From JACOMY01 sp046233115 (lineage in GTDB: Bacteria; Pseudomonadota; Alphaproteobacteria; Kiloniellales; JACOMY01): a DNA stretch of 64,000 nucleotides. Made by a program: the position numbers and the translations under genes. The DNA is taken from NCBI GenBank assembly GCA_046233115.1, contig JBJXHM010000015.1, positions 114,146-178,145 of the forward strand, in the 5' to 3' direction. The stretch's first letter is position 1; every line of letters starts with the position of its first letter. Positions 8,729-17,375 of this stretch are shown piece by piece. The notes beneath the pieces were generated by a model. It had not been told where the DNA came from, ran no database searches, and saw nothing but the letters and a program-made list of their open reading frames with translations.

Positions 8729-9694
8729 TCAGCCGAAAACCGACTCGTACAGACGCAACCAGTTGCCGCCCATGATCTTGGTCACCTCCCCCTCCTGGAA
8801 GCCGACTTCGCGGAGACCTTCGGCCAGATCGCCGAGCCGTTCCGGGCCGGGGAGCCACTCGGGTTTTGCGACGGCACCGGGAATCTGCGCCGAGCCGGCC
8901 CCATACTGGGTGCTGCGCGTCCAGCGGCCCTTGCGCATCCAGTCGCGAAACCGCTGATCGCCCTTGTAGCTGTAGTCGGTCCCCAGACCGACATGATCCA
9001 CGCCGGCGATCTCCACCGTTCGGGCGACCAGCTCCGAGAAGCCCCGGACCGAGGCGCAGGCCCAGTCCGGCGTGATGTTGCGATAGGCGGCGCAACCGAT
9101 CACCCCACCGGTCTGCGCCAGGGCGCGTAGAACCTCGTCGCTGCGGTTGCGCTTGTGCGGGAAGATGGAGGCGGGATTGGCATGAGTCACCGCGATCGGC
9201 TTCGGACAGTGCTCGATGGCATGCAAGGTCGTGCGGTCGCCGGTATGGGAGCAATCGACGAGAACGCCGCAACGTGCCATCTCGACCACCACTTCTCGGC
9301 CGAAACGGCTCAGCCCGCTGTCCTCTTCCTCATAGCAAGAGCCGCCGAGCTCGTTCTGGTTGTTGTAGGTCAGCTGCAGAACCCGCACGCCCATGTCGGC
9401 GAAGAGCTCGATGAAGCGGATCCGGTCTTCCAGAAGATTGGTGTTCTGATAGCCCAGCAGCACGCCGAGCTTGCCGTCGCGCTCGCAGGCGCGAATATCG
9501 TCCGCCTTGCGAACGATCCGGATCAGGTCTGCGTTCTCCCGTTCCATGTCGCGCCAGTGACCCAGCGCGTCCATGGATTCCAGCGTCCCCTCCCAGAAAC
9601 CAAGAGTCGGCGTGACGCAGGTAAAGCCGCCTTCGAGTAGGGAAATGAAGACATCACGGTCGAACTCGCCGCACTGCAAAGCGTCGATCAGCAT
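8729..9694 (-). CDS. Membrane-dipeptidase-like protein (peptidase family M19) with several metal ligands changed
   Basis: This 321-residue TIM-barrel protein resembles renal-dipeptidase-type M19 enzymes. The late ligands are present: the His in VDCSHTGD, the His in AVTHANP, and the Asp in GLGTDYS. The usual early HxD motif is absent (the N-terminus reads MLIDALQCGEFD), and the bridging Glu region reads LLGYQN. The protein may therefore bind one metal or act on a different bond than dipeptides. No signal peptide is seen. It is the last gene of the LysR-linked catabolic operon, 44 bases after the muconolactone isomerase-like gene, so it may cleave an amide or cyclic intermediate there; that is inference. 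Confidence 0.8.
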   Translation of the reverse strand: MLIDALQCGEFDRDVFISLLEGGFTCVTPTLGFWEGTLESMDALGHWRDMERENADLIRIVRKADDIRACERDGKLGVLLGYQNTNLLEDRIRFIELFADMGVRVLQLTYNNQNELGGSCYEEEDSGLSRFGREVVVEMARCGVLVDCSHTGDRTTLHAIEHCPKPIAVTHANPASIFPHKRNRSDEVLRALAQTGGVIGCAAYRNITPDWACASVRGFSELVARTVEIAGVDHVGLGTDYSYKGDQRFRDWMRKGRWTRSTQYGAGSAQIPGAVAKPEWLPGPERLGDLAEGLREVGFQEGEVTKIMGGNWLRLYESVFG

Positions 9695-9738
9695 CAGGTC
9701 TTTCCTCAGGTGTTCGTTCGTGCCGGATTCACAGGTGC

Positions 9739-10041
9739 TCAGTAGCGAAGCGGGTCGACGGGGTGGGACGCCATTGGATGCACGGTCAGCTGCATGTAGG
9801 GCCAGAACGGAAGACCGGTGATGATCTCGTGGAGATGGGTCGCATCACGGGCACGCCACAGTCCCCAGTTCTCGCGTCGGCCGGGCACCCGCCACATACG
9901 GACGAGATAGCCTGCCTCGGCCAGTTCGGCGGCGTGGGCGCGCTCCTTTCGGACCAGCTCCTCCACCTCTTCCTTCGGCCAGCCGACCGGGCCGACGAAG
10001 CTGATGTTGACAAGGAATTCGACGAGTTTCTCTTCCGCCAT
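9739..10041 (-). CDS. Muconolactone delta-isomerase-like protein
   Basis: This 100-residue ferredoxin-like alpha/beta protein resembles CatC muconolactone isomerases (about 96 residues) along its length: FLVNISFVGPVGWP at the start, then RAHAAELAEAGYLVRMWRVP, NWGLWRA, and the final LPFWPYMQLTVHPMASHP. CatC moves a double bond in muconolactone in the catechol branch of the beta-ketoadipate pathway. No catA or catB lies nearby, so the true substrate here may be another lactone or enol. The gene sits between an FAD oxidoreductase gene and the M19 peptidase gene in one minus-strand operon. Confidence 0.8.
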   Translation of the reverse strand: MAEEKLVEFLVNISFVGPVGWPKEEVEELVRKERAHAAELAEAGYLVRMWRVPGRRENWGLWRARDATHLHEIITGLPFWPYMQLTVHPMASHPVDPLRY

Positions 10042-10057
10042 CTATGGGATTCCGCCT

Positions 10058-11662
10058 TCAGGACTGGGTTGCGACGATCCCGGCCGCAAGATCGTTCAGC
10101 ACGGCCTGCGCCGTGTTGTGGCCGGGGATTCCGGAGAAGTAGGCGCCTGGCCAGCAGCCCACACCGCTGAGGTAGAGCCCTTTCGTCGGCGTGCGGTAGC
10201 GATGCAGGCCGGGCGCGGGGCGCATCCAGAACTGGTTGATGGGCATCATGTCGATATGCGCGATGTTGGCCCCGAAGAGCCCGTGCTCCGCCTCGAAGGT
10301 CGGCGCGTCGATGATCGCATGGTTCTCGACGATGGAGGGCAGGTTCGGAATCCACTCCGACATGATGGCGACCACGTCGCGGACCACCTTCTCCTTGTCG
10401 ACCGGCGCCGGCGCCCTGCCCCCGCGGTGCGGCGCACCGCCCAGATTGATGCTGAGCACATGCTTGCCATCGGGCGCCATCTGCGGAGAGCTCAGCGAAT
10501 GGCAGAGCCCCCAGATCAGCGGCTTCTCCGGCAGCCTGCCGCGCACGAAATCGGCGTGACAGTCATCCAGATATTCGAGCGTCGGCGCGATCCGGAGCTG
10601 CGCCATGGCGAGACGGCGCGCTTCCGCCTCGTCGCGCGCGGCGGCATAGCGGGGAAAGTCCCCCAGCGCGAGGACGATCTTGAAGGCCGAGCCGGCCGGC
10701 GGCACGCGGCGCACGGCCTCCCGGATCGGTGCCCAGTCCGGCGCGTCGGACCTGACCGCACGCACGGTCAGGTGCGGATGCATGGCCGAAACGACAACCG
10801 GTGCCTGCAGCCTGCGCCCGTCCGCGAGTACGACGACCGGTCCGCCGGCCTCCTCCTCGATCTCCGTCACCTCCGCTTCGCGGACGATCCGGACGCCCAG
10901 CGCCTCGACCGAGCGGGCGATCGCCTCGGCAATCGCGCCCATACCGCCGATGGCAAGCCCGGTGGAGCCGCGCAGCGGCATCAGTCGCGGATCGTCCTTG
11001 GCGTCGCTCTTCTGCGAGGCAAGCGAGAGCGGACGCATCATCAGGTTGAAGGGCGTGCCCGGTGACGAGGGGCCAGCAAGCCCGCTCACCACCGACAGCG
11101 GCCCCATGATCGCCCGTGTCTCCGGCGCCAGTTCGAAATAGTCGAAGAGCTGCCGGATCGAGCCGAACATGATCCGCGAGAACATCTCCTCGTCTTCGAG
11201 CCGCGTGAGGTTGCGGGTGAGTTCCGTGAGGCTCGGCGGCTCGCGATAGACCGAGATCCCCAGCCGCTCCGCGAAGGCATTCAGATAGGCGAAGAGCGCG
11301 TGGTAGCGCTTGGCCTCGCCGGGGGCGAAAGCCTCGATCTGCGCGTCGTTCCGCGCCTGATCCCGCCAACCGATGAAGAGCCGTCCGTCGGTCAGCGGGT
11401 GCACCAAGGTCGGGTCGGGACGCACGAATTCCAGGCCATGCTCCGCGAGCGCGAAATCCTTCACGATCCGCGGTTCCAGCGATCCCGGTGAGTTGGATAT
11501 CGCCGAAAAGTAACCGGGGAAGAACTCCCGCGTCGCCGCAGGGCCGCCAAGCAGCGACGTCTTCTCCAGCAGGGTCACGGACAAACCTGCCCGGGCGAGA
11601 TACCCGGCGCAGATGAGCCCATTGTGCCCGCCGCCGATCACGATCACGTCCGGGGTCTGCAT
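10058..11662 (-). CDS. FAD-dependent oxidoreductase, phytoene dehydrogenase-like
   Basis: This protein of about 534 residues starts with a dinucleotide-binding fold (VIVIGGGHNGLICAGYLARAG, with GGGHNG as the glycine loop) and ends with a second FAD-contact segment (GLYLSGVGCWPGAY followed by GIPGHNTAQAV). This matches COG1233 phytoene desaturase-like flavoproteins, many of which act on non-carotenoid substrates. No crtB or other carotenoid gene is near, so a role in oxidising the operon's unknown substrate is more likely. The chosen start is the ATG at 11662; a GTG at 11686 with a better Shine-Dalgarno (GAGGTAGGA) is an alternative that adds 8 residues. The gene follows the ABC binding-protein gene directly. 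Confidence 0.85.
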   Translation of the reverse strand: MQTPDVIVIGGGHNGLICAGYLARAGLSVTLLEKTSLLGGPAATREFFPGYFSAISNSPGSLEPRIVKDFALAEHGLEFVRPDPTLVHPLTDGRLFIGWRDQARNDAQIEAFAPGEAKRYHALFAYLNAFAERLGISVYREPPSLTELTRNLTRLEDEEMFSRIMFGSIRQLFDYFELAPETRAIMGPLSVVSGLAGPSSPGTPFNLMMRPLSLASQKSDAKDDPRLMPLRGSTGLAIGGMGAIAEAIARSVEALGVRIVREAEVTEIEEEAGGPVVVLADGRRLQAPVVVSAMHPHLTVRAVRSDAPDWAPIREAVRRVPPAGSAFKIVLALGDFPRYAAARDEAEARRLAMAQLRIAPTLEYLDDCHADFVRGRLPEKPLIWGLCHSLSSPQMAPDGKHVLSINLGGAPHRGGRAPAPVDKEKVVRDVVAIMSEWIPNLPSIVENHAIIDAPTFEAEHGLFGANIAHIDMMPINQFWMRPAPGLHRYRTPTKGLYLSGVGCWPGAYFSGIPGHNTAQAVLNDLAAGIVATQS

Positions 11663-11698
11663 CGGCCTTTCGCTTCGCGCGTCCACGCCCGTCCTACC

Positions 11699-12679
11699 TC
11701 ACTCAGCCGGCAGGTATTCGTTGGTGTAGTAGTCGGAGACCTTGTAGCCGGGCTTGACTTCGCCGACCTCGGCAAGGGCGCCGAGCAGGGCGGACCACAT
11801 CTCGTCGGACTGCCGACCCCAGGCGGGATCGTCCGGGCTGACCGAGAGGCCGATGAGCCCGGCGAAATAGCCCTCGCAGGCCTGCTGCGTGTGGGGCAGC
11901 TCGAACTTCTCGCGGGCCAGCTCACAGGCCGCCGGCACGTCCGCCACGGCGTCCTGCCAGCCGCGCTTCATCGCCCGCAGGAAGCCCTTCACCGCCTCGG
12001 GATGTTCCGCGGCGAACTTGGTGTTCACGGAGTAGCCGAAGCCGAGCAGCGGCACGCCGTAGTCCGCCAGCGCGAAAACCACGGGCTCCAGCCCCTTGCT
12101 GCGGATGATGGCGGCGTAGGCGAAGCCGTCGCCGCTGATCAGGTCGATGCTCTCCGACAGCAGCGCGGCCTGCTTGGAGGGGCCGTCCATCGTCACGACG
12201 TTCAGATCGGAGTCCGAGAGCCCGTTGAGCGCGCGGAAGATGCGCAGGCCGAGCTGATCGGACCCGCCTGGCGTGCTGCCGATCCGATAGGACTTGATGG
12301 CCTCGACGCCATTGGAGAGGTCGACCCGGTCGGCCACACCGATGAAGGAGGACGCGGTCTTGGTCTGGTAGACCGCCACGACCTTGATCGGGATGCCCTT
12401 GGAGATCGCGACGGCGGCATTGGTCGTGTTGATGTGGGCGATATCGTAGTTGTCTTCACCCAGCATGACCGCCGTCGTGGCCGAGCCGCGGCCGGGCTCG
12501 ACAACAAGATCGATGCCCTCGTCGGCGAAGTAGCCCTTCTCCAGCCCGATCGCGATGGGCGCGTGATAGGGCAGGTAACTCCAGTCGAGGCCGAGCCGAA
12601 CCTCTGTTTCGGCGAGTACCGGCTGCGCCAGGAGCGCACAGCCGAATGCCGTAGCGAGTGCCGTGGCAATGATCCGCAT
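11699..12679 (-). CDS. ABC transporter substrate-binding protein, NMT1/THI5-like
   Basis: This 326-residue periplasmic protein has a cleavable signal peptide (hydrophobic stretch ending near LAQPVLAETE). It resembles the NMT1/THI5 (SsuA/TauA) class: LDWSYLPYHAPIAIGLEKGY near the mature start, then GRGSATTAVMLGEDNYDIAH. These proteins bind small organic ligands such as sulfonates, pyrimidine precursors or aromatic acids and deliver them to an inner-membrane ABC permease. The permease and ATPase genes lie immediately upstream on the same strand. The ligand is unknown; the enzymes of the operon suggest a carbon or nitrogen compound being catabolised. Confidence 0.88.
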   Translation of the reverse strand: MRIIATALATAFGCALLAQPVLAETEVRLGLDWSYLPYHAPIAIGLEKGYFADEGIDLVVEPGRGSATTAVMLGEDNYDIAHINTTNAAVAISKGIPIKVVAVYQTKTASSFIGVADRVDLSNGVEAIKSYRIGSTPGGSDQLGLRIFRALNGLSDSDLNVVTMDGPSKQAALLSESIDLISGDGFAYAAIIRSKGLEPVVFALADYGVPLLGFGYSVNTKFAAEHPEAVKGFLRAMKRGWQDAVADVPAACELAREKFELPHTQQACEGYFAGLIGLSVSPDDPAWGRQSDEMWSALLGALAEVGEVKPGYKVSDYYTNEYLPAE

Positions 12680-12762
12680 GATCTTATCCTTCCATGCTGG
12701 GGGCGCCCGCCGCCGGGACGCGGTTGGGACACGGGGACGAGGGGCGGCGCAAAGGGGTCTCC

Positions 12763-13554
12763 CTACTGCTGTCCGCGCTGGCTGGCATGCCAGGGCAGAG
12801 CCTTGCGCTCGGCGAGCTCGGCCAGATACCAGACCAGCACGCCGAAGGCTGAGACGAGAAAGACGGCGGCGAACGCGAGGTCGATCGACATGCTGCCGAC
12901 TGCCTGGATGAGCACGTAGCCGAGCCCGCGGTTAGAGGCGACGAACTCGCCGATGACCGCGCCGACCGGAGCCAGCGTCGCGGCGATCTTCACCCCGGTG
13001 AAGATGTTCGGCAGCGCGTTGGGCAGCTTGATCTTCCACAAGACCTTCAGCGGCCCCGCGCCCATGGCGCGCACCAGATGCAGAAGGTCGGGATCGGCCG
13101 ACTTCAGCCCCATCACCGTGTTCACCACGAGCGTGAAGAAGGTGAAGAAGACCACGAAGATCACGCCGCTCTTCAGACCGAAGCCGATCCAGACGAGCAG
13201 CAGTGGCGCCACTACCACCTTCGGGATGGCATGGGAAATCACCAGCCAGGGATAGAGCACGCGGTCTATCGTTCGCGATGACGCGATCGCGATCCCGAGG
13301 GTCACGCCGAGTACGACGGCGATGGCGAAGCCAAGCAGCGCGGAGAAGGCGGTGTATCCGAGATTGACGAGCAGGTAGCGCCAGCGGTCGATGAAGGCGA
13401 GCGCCACGTCGGTCGGCGCGGGTAGCAGGTAGCTAGGGATGTTGAAGCCGCGCACCACCAGCTGCCAGATGACCAGCCCGGCGATGGCGCTGCCAAGGGG
13501 AAGCCCGGCGCTGTGCAACAGGCGGCGAAAGCGGGCGGAACCTCGGGCGTTCAC
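12763..13554 (-). CDS. ABC transporter permease (SsuC/TauC type)
   Basis: This 263-residue integral membrane protein has about six hydrophobic segments (for example LGSAIAGLVIWQLVV and ALLGFAIAVVLGVTLGIAIA) and an EAA-type loop (VRAMGAGPLKVLWKIKLPNA) that contacts the ATPase. It is the channel of the importer whose binding protein and ATPase are encoded on either side. The ATG at 13554 overlaps the end of the ATPase gene by 4 bases, so the two are translated together. Confidence 0.92.
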   Translation of the reverse strand: MNARGSARFRRLLHSAGLPLGSAIAGLVIWQLVVRGFNIPSYLLPAPTDVALAFIDRWRYLLVNLGYTAFSALLGFAIAVVLGVTLGIAIASSRTIDRVLYPWLVISHAIPKVVVAPLLLVWIGFGLKSGVIFVVFFTFFTLVVNTVMGLKSADPDLLHLVRAMGAGPLKVLWKIKLPNALPNIFTGVKIAATLAPVGAVIGEFVASNRGLGYVLIQAVGSMSIDLAFAAVFLVSAFGVLVWYLAELAERKALPWHASQRGQQ

Positions 13555-14345
13555 GCGGACAGCACTCCTTCCTTTTCGAACAGCAGCCTGATGCGCCGGG
13601 CGATGGCGGCGAACTCCGGCTCCTCGCGCACGCTGAGCGGTCGCGGCGACGGCAGGTCGATGTCGATCACGTCAAGCACGCGGCCGGGTCGCGGCGACAT
13701 CACCACCACGCGGTCCGAGAGATAGACCGCCTCCGGGATGCTGTGCGTGATGAGCAGGGTCGAAACCTGCTCGTGATGCTGGAGCCGGAGCAGGATGACG
13801 TTCATCTGATCACGCGTCATCGCGTCCAGGGCGCTGAAGGGCTCGTCGAGCAGCAGAAGCGAGGGCTTCAGCAGCAGCGCGCGGGCGATGGCCACGCGCT
13901 GGCGCATGCCGCCCGAAAGCTCATAGGGGAAACGCGTGAGGAAGTCCCCGACCCCGAGATCGGTCAGCAGCTCCACGGCGCGCGCGCGCATCTCCTTGTT
14001 CGCGCAGCTGGCGAGTTCCGCGGGCAGCATCACGTTGGCGAGCACGTTGCGCCAGTCGAGCAGCAGGTCGCGCTGGAAGACGACGCCCATACCGGAAACG
14101 GGGCCGGAGATCACGCGTCCGTCGATCGAAACGCGCCCCTCGCTCGCCGTGTCGATCCCCGCCAGAATGCGCAGCAAGGTGCTCTTGCCGCAGCCGGAGG
14201 GCCCGACGACGCTGAGGATATGCCCTCTGTCGAAGCTGAAGCTGACCGGATCGAGCGCGCGAACGTCGCCGGAATCGGTCACGTAGGTCTTGCTGACCCC
14301 CTTCAGGTCGACGATCGGCGCTTCGGCTTGCGCAGCGCTGGTCAC
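13551..14345 (-). CDS. ABC transporter ATP-binding protein (SsuB/TauB type)
   Basis: This 264-residue ATPase has a Walker A motif (GPSGCGKST, near residue 49), a signature ELSGGMRQRVAIARAL, a Walker B LLLLDEPFSALD, and a switch His (LLITHSIPEA). It powers the importer encoded with the permease and NMT1-type binding protein. It follows the aldehyde dehydrogenase gene by 30 bases and overlaps the permease gene by 4 bases. Confidence 0.94.
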   Translation of the reverse strand: MTSAAQAEAPIVDLKGVSKTYVTDSGDVRALDPVSFSFDRGHILSVVGPSGCGKSTLLRILAGIDTASEGRVSIDGRVISGPVSGMGVVFQRDLLLDWRNVLANVMLPAELASCANKEMRARAVELLTDLGVGDFLTRFPYELSGGMRQRVAIARALLLKPSLLLLDEPFSALDAMTRDQMNVILLRLQHHEQVSTLLITHSIPEAVYLSDRVVVMSPRPGRVLDVIDIDLPSPRPLSVREEPEFAAIARRIRLLFEKEGVLSA

Positions 14346-14375
14346 GGATCCGATCTCCTTCCTCTCGCCTCGCCG

Positions 14376-15809
14376 TCACGCGTAGCCGACGATCCCCTTC
14401 GCCTCGAGAAACTCCTCGAGACCGAACACCCCGTACTCTCTGCCGTTGCCGGACTGCTTGTAGCCGCCGAAGGGCCCCAGCCGGTCCACGGGCGCGTAGT
14501 TCAGCAGGACACTGCCGGCACGGATCCGGCGCGCGAGCCGCCGGGCGCGCTCGATATCACCGGACTGGATGTAGCCCGTGAGGCCGTATTCGCTGTCGTT
14601 GGCGATGCGGATCGCATCCTCCTCGTCCGAATAAGGGAGGATCGAGAGCACCGGGCCGAAGATCTCCTCGCGGGCGATGCGCATCTCCTGCGTCACATCG
14701 GCGAAGACCGTCGGGCGCACGAAGTAGCCCGCTTCCAGCCCTGCGGGCCGGCCCGGACCGCCGGCGACGAGCCGCGCACCTTCGGCGACCCCGGCCTCGA
14801 TCAGGTCCTGCACCTTGTCGAACTGCGTCCGGCTGATCACCGGGCCGAGGTCGACACCCTGTGCACGCGGGTCCCCGACTTTCAGTCCCTCGGCGGCACG
14901 CGCCGCGATCTCCGCCGCCTCGCCCATCATCGCCGCGGGGACCAGCATCCGGGTCGGCGCGGAACAGGACTGGCCCGAGTTACGCATGCAGTTCACCGTC
15001 CCCTTGGTGACGGCCTGCGTCAGATCGGCGTCGTCGAGGATGATGTTGGCGGCCTTGCCGCCGAGCTCCAGGCAGACGCGTTTGATCGTCTGCGAAGCCG
15101 CCGCGGAGACGGCCCTGCCCGCACGGGTGGAGCCGGTGAGCGAGACGATGTCCACACCCGGATGGCGAGCCAAGGCCTCGCCCACCTCCGGTCCGACCCC
15201 CTGTACGAGATTGAAGACGCCCGCCGGCGTGCCGGCCTCTTGCATCACCTCGGCGAAGGCGATGGCGCTGAGCGGCGACAGTTCGCTCGGCTTCAGCACC
15301 ATCGTGCAGCCCGCGGCAAGGGCCGGGAAGACCTTGCAGACGATCTGATTGATCGGCCAGTTCCAGGGCGTGATGAGCGCGGCGACGCCGATCGGCTCCC
15401 GCCGGACCAGGGTCGTGCCTCGCGGGGTTTCGAACTCGTAGGCCTCCAGGACGTCGATCATCGTGTCGAGCTGCGAAAGCCCGGTCCCGGCCTGAACGTT
15501 GCGGGAGAAGTCGAGCGGCGCACCCATCTCGGCGCAGATCAGGTCGCCGATGGCGCTCTGACGCTCGGCGTAGACCTCGCGAATACGGCGCATCAGGGCG
15601 AGCCGCTCCGCCTTCCCGCTCAGACCGAAGGTCTCGAAGGCCGCGCGCGCGGCCGAAACGGCTCGATCGACATCCGCCGCCGAGCCGACGGCGATCTGCG
15701 CGATCGGCGCCTCGGTGGCTGGATTGACGACGTCGAGCATCTTCGGCGCTGCGGGTTTGATCCACTTACCGTCGATGTAGAATTCTTTCAGGTGCCCGAT
15801 GATGCTCAT
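14376..15809 (-). CDS. NAD(P)-dependent aldehyde dehydrogenase
   Basis: This 477-residue enzyme has the full aldehyde dehydrogenase pattern: ALITPWNWPINQIVCKV for the cofactor fold, LELGGKAANIILDDAD with the catalytic Glu region, and NSGQSCSAPTRMLV with the catalytic Cys. It oxidises an aldehyde to a carboxylic acid. It is the first gene of the minus-strand operon that goes on with an ABC importer, an FAD oxidoreductase, an isomerase and an M19 peptidase, and it faces a divergent LysR gene. The substrate is unknown. Confidence 0.93.
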   Translation of the reverse strand: MSIIGHLKEFYIDGKWIKPAAPKMLDVVNPATEAPIAQIAVGSAADVDRAVSAARAAFETFGLSGKAERLALMRRIREVYAERQSAIGDLICAEMGAPLDFSRNVQAGTGLSQLDTMIDVLEAYEFETPRGTTLVRREPIGVAALITPWNWPINQIVCKVFPALAAGCTMVLKPSELSPLSAIAFAEVMQEAGTPAGVFNLVQGVGPEVGEALARHPGVDIVSLTGSTRAGRAVSAAASQTIKRVCLELGGKAANIILDDADLTQAVTKGTVNCMRNSGQSCSAPTRMLVPAAMMGEAAEIAARAAEGLKVGDPRAQGVDLGPVISRTQFDKVQDLIEAGVAEGARLVAGGPGRPAGLEAGYFVRPTVFADVTQEMRIAREEIFGPVLSILPYSDEEDAIRIANDSEYGLTGYIQSGDIERARRLARRIRAGSVLLNYAPVDRLGPFGGYKQSGNGREYGVFGLEEFLEAKGIVGYA

Positions 15810-15967
15810 TCGTCCTCGTCGTCATCAGTTCGTCGCGTCGGGTTCGGACGCTTGGGCGAGATGCCTGATGCGGCTCCGGTGGAGCCCCCTTTCTGCCAAG
15901 CGTGATCCGATCGACCGCCAGACCTTGATCGTTGACCGTGACGCTTGCAAAAGCCCGAGAGTCAGTC

Positions 15968-16008
15968 AAACTCATTTAGATGAACAGAGTTTCAGTTTAA
16001 TTGAACTG
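15968..16008. promoter_or_regulatory. Candidate LysR binding region between the catabolic operon and the LysR gene
   Basis: The 207-base divergent region contains nested dyads. AAACTC and GAGTTT form an inverted repeat at 15968-15992. TCAT-TTAG-ATGA lies at 15972-15983. TTCA, 7 bases, TGAA lies at 15991-16005, overlapping CAGTT/AACTG at 15993-16008. The last fits the T-N11-A form of LysR boxes and overlaps the Shine-Dalgarno of the LysR gene, which suggests autorepression. Binding is inferred from position and symmetry only. Confidence 0.5.
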
Positions 16009-16016
16009 GAGTCACT

Positions 16017-16940
16017 ATGCTCAGCCTGCCGAATCTCCGTGCGCTCGTGGCAGTGGCCGACCATGGCGGGATCCGTCAGGCGGCGCAGCATCTCGGCCGA
16101 ACACCGTCCGCAGTCTCCATGGCCCTGAAGCAGATCGGCAGCGATCTCGGCGCACCGCTCTTCGAGGGAGAGCGGAAGAGCCACCCGACCCAGCTCGGCA
16201 AGCTGGCCATCGAAGGCGCCCGCGACCTGCTGAAGCACTATGACAACATGTGCGAGGGCCTGGTGTCGCAGGCACGGCACGAAGTCAGCCGCTGCACCAT
16301 CGCGAGCGTTACCTCTCTCGCCGCTGCGGTGCTGACCGAAGCGATCAAGAGGGTGCAAGCTCGCTCGAACGGGTTCGAAGTGATGCTCCGCGAGGTCCAT
16401 TCCACGCGCATGACCGACGCAGTGCTCGAAGGGGTGGTCGATGCCGCCATCGGCCGCGTGGTCGGCTCACATCCGGACCTGGTCATCGAGCCGCTGCTGC
16501 GCGACCGCTACAATGTCGTCTGCGCCGAGGACCACCCGCTCGCGCTGGCAAATCGCGCGGTCAGTTGGGAGGAGATACTGCGCGAACGGATCGTCGCGAA
16601 CGAAAGCTACGACGCCTCGATCAGGAAGCGCCTTGAGGGGATTGAATCGGATGGTCGCTTCCACGTCTCTTCGGTTCCGTCCGCTTTCGCCATGGCGCGG
16701 GCGGGCGTTGGCGTGACGATCATGCCCCGGATCGCCCGATCTCTGGCGCCGCCCGGCATTCGCTTCGTGGATATCCAAGATGAAACCGCCTTCCGGACGG
16801 TCGGCATCTTCACCAGGCGGGGACGCACGCTTTCACCCGCCGCGAAGCTGCTGATCGAGATGGTCCAACAGGTCGTCCGGGAGAACGCCGACCGGCATGA
16901 GTTCACCCTGCTCGATCCGACTGAGCACACCAAGACCTGA
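16017..16940 (+). CDS. LysR-family transcriptional regulator
   Basis: This 307-residue regulator has an N-terminal winged helix (residues ~3-60; LPNLRALVAVADHGGIRQAA and HLGRTPSAVSMALKQI) followed by a two-lobed effector domain of the LysR type (HPLALANRAVSWEEIL, GVGVTIMPRIARSLAPPG). It is transcribed away from the aldehyde dehydrogenase/ABC operon and is the obvious candidate to control it. A GGAG lies 6 bases before the ATG, inside a dyad. The inducer is unknown. Confidence 0.92.
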   Translation: MLSLPNLRALVAVADHGGIRQAAQHLGRTPSAVSMALKQIGSDLGAPLFEGERKSHPTQLGKLAIEGARDLLKHYDNMCEGLVSQARHEVSRCTIASVTSLAAAVLTEAIKRVQARSNGFEVMLREVHSTRMTDAVLEGVVDAAIGRVVGSHPDLVIEPLLRDRYNVVCAEDHPLALANRAVSWEEILRERIVANESYDASIRKRLEGIESDGRFHVSSVPSAFAMARAGVGVTIMPRIARSLAPPGIRFVDIQDETAFRTVGIFTRRGRTLSPAAKLLIEMVQQVVRENADRHEFTLLDPTEHTKT

Positions 16941-17127
16941 CGTTGGCGAGCGCCTGCGCCGTGTCCGGCCTCCCAAGGCAGATGGCGATGCCGGGCCAGG
17001 CTCCCGTGAACTCAGAGAGGATCGGAGGGACAGGCCTGCCCCGATGGGCCAAAATCAGCATTTTCGACAGAATTCGTACAGTCACCACCGTCGTTGGTAT
17101 CCCCAGCCACCGGACTGAACTCAAGAG
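16941..17127. other. Boundary between the LysR gene and the unknown cassette
   Basis: No gene was recognised here. It is the left border of the 17.1-24.1 kb cassette. No direct repeat matching the right end of the cassette was found by eye. Confidence 0.4.
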
Positions 17128-17156
17128 TTGCTCAAGATTACAAGTTCTGTTACTAT
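17128..17156 (+). promoter_or_regulatory. Candidate sigma-70-type promoter of the unknown four-gene cassette
   Basis: TTGCTC (17128-17133), a 17-base spacer and TACTAT (17151-17156) form a good -35/-10 pair about 210 bases before the first long gene of the cassette. The region is AT-rich relative to its surroundings. It implies a 5' leader of about 200 bases that includes a short ORF with its own strong Shine-Dalgarno. Confidence 0.5.
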
Positions 17157-17246
17157 TGCTTCCTGGGCTTATTCGATGGATGCAGGTCACGGAGGCGCGG
17201 GCCTGGGGGTGAAGGGGAGAAAGCAAACCCAAGGGGGGGGCAATCG

Positions 17247-17375
17247 ATGTACAGGGAGATTGCGGCGAAGTGCCCGAACGGTGAGCGACCGAGAACTTCG
17301 GTGCGATGTACCGATATTCTTTGGTCACGCCGGGGAGAAGCTTGGTTCTTTCAAGTCGGAGACTCCGATGTCTGA
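17247..17375 (+). CDS. Candidate 42-residue leader ORF of the cassette
   Basis: An ATG at 17247 preceded by a run of G (AAGGGGGGGG) opens a 42-residue frame beginning MYREIAAKCPNGERP and ending WFFQVGDSDV. Its stop overlaps the start of the next gene (ATG at 17368) by 8 bases, the geometry of translational coupling. No similarity is recognised. It may be a true small protein, a leader peptide, or chance. Confidence 0.35.
   Translation: MYREIAAKCPNGERPRTSVRCTDILWSRRGEAWFFQVGDSDV

Noticed and set aside
16903..17328. A 141-codon minus-strand frame between the LysR gene and the cassette
   Set aside because: It crosses the candidate promoter and the leader ORF, and no domain or ribosome site supports it.
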